NCBI GenBank assembly: GCA_018400255.1
Contig: JAGYMO010000002.1
Location: 1 to 8,999, forward strand
Reading direction: 5' to 3'
Length of the DNA stretch: 8,999 nt
Source: Deltaproteobacteria bacterium
GTDB lineage: Bacteria > Desulfobacterota > DSM-4660 > Desulfatiglandales > B25-G16
Positions 6,350-8,999 of the stretch are shown in pieces. Made by a program: the position numbers and the translations under genes. A model generated the notes under the pieces. The model was not told where the DNA came from. It ran no database searches and saw only the letters and a program-made list of their open reading frames with translations. Position 1 is the first letter of the stretch, and the number at the start of each line of letters is the position of its first letter.

Positions 6350-7195
6350 ATGGCTAAAGGACAATTTAAAATACAAAAAATTTCAGATGTCGGTACAGAC
6401 AATTCTATCGTTGCAGGTTTAACGATTGGATTATTTGATATTGTCAAAATGGCTGAACTTGATAAGGCTACGCAGGATGTGATTAACACAGCTAATTTTA
6501 ATATAGTGCAGAGTCTTACTAAGGCCGAGAAGATAGGATTAAAAATTTGTGAAAATATTGAAACAGTCATGGCTGAATTAAATAAGACAGGCGTTCAAAC
6601 GAAATCTTTTGACCGATGTGTTAATGTGCCATCTACACAAAATCTGGATGATATAAGAGAATTCTTGAAGTATTGTAAACAGTCTCTGCAAGAGTTGGTC
6701 AAAATCATCAATGTATTTTGCGATACGGGAAACAGTCTTCCAAGATATGACAAGATTTGTAAGAAGTTAAAAGAGATTTATGGAGATGAGGACCCAGTTT
6801 ATTTGAAAATGAAACAAGATCATGACGGATGGCTAAAAAAGCTTTTAGATTTGAGGAATGCAGATGAACATCCGGATTCTATGATTCCTAAGGGCAAGCA
6901 ACTATATTATGATTTCGATATTAACTGGTCGGAAGAGCATAAAAAATGGATTGTTGGGTTTCCTCATTTTTATGAAGGAACATCCGTTTATGAGTTAGTT
7001 AAGGCATCAATCCATAATGTGTTTACTTTTGTTGAGGAAATGAATATTTTATTTTTGCAAAAGAAAATGCCTAAAATGGTTGAGATTTGCAAAGTGCCGG
7101 AAGAACAAAAAGAAAAATGGGGTGGGCGAAGATTCGTGACACAAGTAAAACCGCCTTTTTATCCAAAAGGTGTTAAGGCAGAGGGAGAATCATGA
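6350..7195 (+). CDS. Uncharacterised protein with HEPN-like R-N-x-x-E-H motif
   Basis: I do not recognise a named family for this 281-residue protein. It appears soluble and helix-rich, with no signal peptide or membrane segment. The notable element is LLDLRNADEHPD (165-176), in which R169, N170, E173 and H174 match the R-x4-H core of HEPN domains, including the polar residue after R seen in HEPN ribonucleases. Helical stretches before (about 52-122, 136-168) and after (212-240) could supply the four-helix bundle. The middle (about 185-207) resembles short beta strands, and a basic, proline-containing tail closes the protein. It begins two bases after hsdS and overlaps hsdR by four bases, so it is an integral operon member. 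In the E. coli prr locus the anticodon nuclease gene prrC, whose nuclease domain is HEPN, occupies this same position, but no Walker A motif is present here. HEPN assignment is moderate; RNase activity is inferred, and a purely structural or inactive HEPN remains possible. Confidence 0.6.
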   Translation: MAKGQFKIQKISDVGTDNSIVAGLTIGLFDIVKMAELDKATQDVINTANFNIVQSLTKAEKIGLKICENIETVMAELNKTGVQTKSFDRCVNVPSTQNLDDIREFLKYCKQSLQELVKIINVFCDTGNSLPRYDKICKKLKEIYGDEDPVYLKMKQDHDGWLKKLLDLRNADEHPDSMIPKGKQLYYDFDINWSEEHKKWIVGFPHFYEGTSVYELVKASIHNVFTFVEEMNILFLQKKMPKMVEICKVPEEQKEKWGGRRFVTQVKPPFYPKGVKAEGES

Positions 7196-8999
7196 CTTTT
7201 AACGAACAAAATACTGTTGAACAATATGTGATCTCAAAACTGATCGGGCATCGGTTTGAAGGTGTCGGAGATAGCGCGATGCCTGAATATGGCAAAACTG
7301 CCCAGTGGAAATATGTGCCTGCTGAGGAGCTTGACCGGGATGAGGGTGAAATCATTGTTGAGGCCATGCTTAAAGACGCGCTCATTCGAATCAATTCTGA
7401 AATCAGGGCATTGCCTGAACGGGCGGATGAGGTGATTTATAAACTCAGAGCTATTTTATTATCCGTTCATGAAGTAGGGCTTGTCCGTGCGAATGAAGAG
7501 TTTGCTAAGTGGCTTCAGGGTGACAAGACCATGCCGTTTGGCGAGAATAATCAGCATGTGCCGGTAAGGCTTATAGATTTTGAAAATCTTTCTAATAACA
7601 GTTTTATTGTCACCAATCAATATAAGGTTACCAGAGGTGTAACAAAAATACCGGACATGGCGCTTTTGGTAAACGGAATACCTATAGTTGTCGGTGAATT
7701 TAAGACGCCTGTCAGGCCTTCAATATCATGGCTGGATGGAGCGGCACAAATCCATGATGATTATGAAAACAGTATCCCAGAGCTTTTTGTGCCTAATATT
7801 TTTTCTTTCGCGACAGAAGGAAAAACTTTCAGATACGGTTCTATCCGTATGCCGCTTGAGATATGGGGACCATGGCGGGATGAATCAAAGGATGACAAAG
7901 CGTTAGGTGAGCTATTTGGCTTAAAAGAGGTTGAGGTAGCGGTTGAATCAATGCTTAAGCCTTCAGTCATTCTGGATATATTGGAGCATTTCACGATATT
8001 TGCTACGGATAAGAAAAATAGACGGATAAAGATCATTGCCCGCTATCAGCAATATGAAGGCGCGAATCTGATCGTAAAGAGAGTTAAAGAAGGAATCGTT
8101 AGGAAAGGACTTATCTGGCATTTTCAAGGATCAGGCAAGTCACTTCTTATGGTTTTTGCAGCGCAAAAACTACGTCACGCGCCCGCGCTTAAAAGCCCGA
8201 CAATTTTAATCATTGTTGATCGCATAGATCTTGATACCCAGATTACGGCCACATTCAATGCCTGTGATGTGCCTAATATTGTGGCAACGGAAAGCAGGGA
8301 AGAATTGGAAAGGCTTTTAAAACAAGATACACGCAAGATACTTATCACAATGATGCATAAATTTGCCGAAGCCGAAGGTGTTTTGAATGATAGAAAGAAT
8401 ATTATTGTTCTTGCTGATGAGGCACACAGAACGCAAGAAGGTGATCTGGGTAGAAAACTACGAGAAGCCTTGCCTAATGCTTTTTTCTTTGGTCTTACCG
8501 GTACACCAATTAATAAGCGCGATAAAAACACTTTTCGCACTTTCGGTGCGGAAGAAGACTTGAGTGGCTATTTGTCTCGTTATTCATTTGAAGAATCTAT
8601 ACGTGATAAAGCGACCCTTCCGCTTCATTTCGAGCCGCGTCTTTTAGATGTGCATGTAGAAAAGGAAATTATTGACGCAGAATTTGACGCTATGACTACT
8701 AATTTATCAGATGAACAGAAAACTCAGTTGGTACAGAAAGCCGGCAGGATGTCTGCATTTTTGAAATCGCCGGAAAGGATGAGTAAGATTACCAAAGATA
8801 TCGTTGAGCACTTTAAAGAAAAAGTTGAACCTCAAGGGCTTAAAGCTCAGATTGTTTGTCCCGATCGTTTTGCCTGTGAACTATACAAAAAAGAAATAGA
8901 TAAGTTTTTATCACCCGAGGAAAGCGTTGTTGTGATTTCAATTAATCAAGCAGATGGCGATCAATTTAAGCAAGAGTATCGAATGAGTAAGGATGAGCA
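7192..8999 (+). CDS. hsdR: Type I restriction endonuclease/translocase subunit R, truncated by window end
   Basis: HsdR pumps DNA with ATP and cuts unmethylated DNA far from the recognition site. The frame stays open from ATG 7192 to the window edge, giving 602 complete codons of a subunit usually near 1000 residues. The N-terminal PD-(D/E)xK nuclease is seen at D155 (IPDMALLV) with E169 and K171 (VVGEFKTP). The SF2 motor follows: Walker A FQGSGKS (311-317, K316), DEAH box ADEAHR (408-413) and motif III GLTGTP (434-439). No frameshift or stop interrupts it, and all visible catalytic residues are present, so restriction should be functional if the remainder is intact. The start overlaps the previous stop (ATGA) and has the strong ribosome site GAGGGAG (7181-7187). 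Base composition resembles the hsdM genes (31 G/C of 60 in 7261-7320), suggesting M and R share a history. Confidence 0.95.
   Translation, partial: MTFNEQNTVEQYVISKLIGHRFEGVGDSAMPEYGKTAQWKYVPAEELDRDEGEIIVEAMLKDALIRINSEIRALPERADEVIYKLRAILLSVHEVGLVRANEEFAKWLQGDKTMPFGENNQHVPVRLIDFENLSNNSFIVTNQYKVTRGVTKIPDMALLVNGIPIVVGEFKTPVRPSISWLDGAAQIHDDYENSIPELFVPNIFSFATEGKTFRYGSIRMPLEIWGPWRDESKDDKALGELFGLKEVEVAVESMLKPSVILDILEHFTIFATDKKNRRIKIIARYQQYEGANLIVKRVKEGIVRKGLIWHFQGSGKSLLMVFAAQKLRHAPALKSPTILIIVDRIDLDTQITATFNACDVPNIVATESREELERLLKQDTRKILITMMHKFAEAEGVLNDRKNIIVLADEAHRTQEGDLGRKLREALPNAFFFGLTGTPINKRDKNTFRTFGAEEDLSGYLSRYSFEESIRDKATLPLHFEPRLLDVHVEKEIIDAEFDAMTTNLSDEQKTQLVQKAGRMSAFLKSPERMSKITKDIVEHFKEKVEPQGLKAQIVCPDRFACELYKKEIDKFLSPEESVVVISINQADGDQFKQEYRMSKDE

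Noticed and set aside
8175..8540. 121-codon open frame on the minus strand within hsdR
   Set aside because: It is the antisense shadow of the conserved helicase motifs of hsdR and has no ribosome site or recognisable motif.

Overview
The window is bacterial accessory DNA: one gene-dense defence operon, all on the + strand, running from about position 420 past the right edge. The organism cannot be named. Low-GC blocks (14 G/C of 60 in 901-960; 18 of 60 in 6361-6420) alternate with balanced ones (31 of 60 in both 3061-3120 and 7261-7320). This mosaic suggests genes with different histories in an uncultured or environmental bacterium.

Layout. Positions 1-203 hold a short unidentified stretch and a 41-residue zinc-ribbon mini-protein (78-203). 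Positions 204-419 contain no convincing protein gene but are rich in signals. There is a 7-bp inverted repeat overlapping an extended -10 promoter (207-243), a near-consensus sigma-70 promoter (TTGACA, 17 bp, TATATT; 309-337), and just downstream a compact RNA of about 55 nt ending in an 8-bp hairpin and eight T (about 344-398). Next comes abiF (420-1502), an Abi_2/AbiF-family protein with the HEPN motif R-N-x-x-x-H. Then come radC (1502-2209), two complete tandem hsdM genes (2206-3699 and 3696-5183), hsdS with two target-recognition halves (5199-6347), a 281-residue protein with a second HEPN-like motif R-N-A-D-E-H (6350-7195), and hsdR, cut off by the window end after 602 codons (7192-8999).

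How the parts may work together. From abiF on, adjacent genes overlap by 1 or 4 bases or lie at most 15 bases apart, so they are probably co-transcribed and partly translationally coupled. The hsdM/hsdM/hsdS/hsdR genes form a type I restriction-modification system with an unusual pair of different methylase subunits. The promoter-RNA-terminator unit before abiF matches what has been reported for AbiF modules, in which a small RNA neutralises the HEPN toxin. The HEPN-like gene between hsdS and hsdR sits where the anticodon nuclease gene prrC sits in the E. coli prr locus, but it has no ATPase domain. The most exciting reading, which is inference, is a composite system. DNA restriction is the first line, and two HEPN proteins, one controlled by a small RNA and one perhaps by the restriction complex, act as RNA-targeting back-ups.
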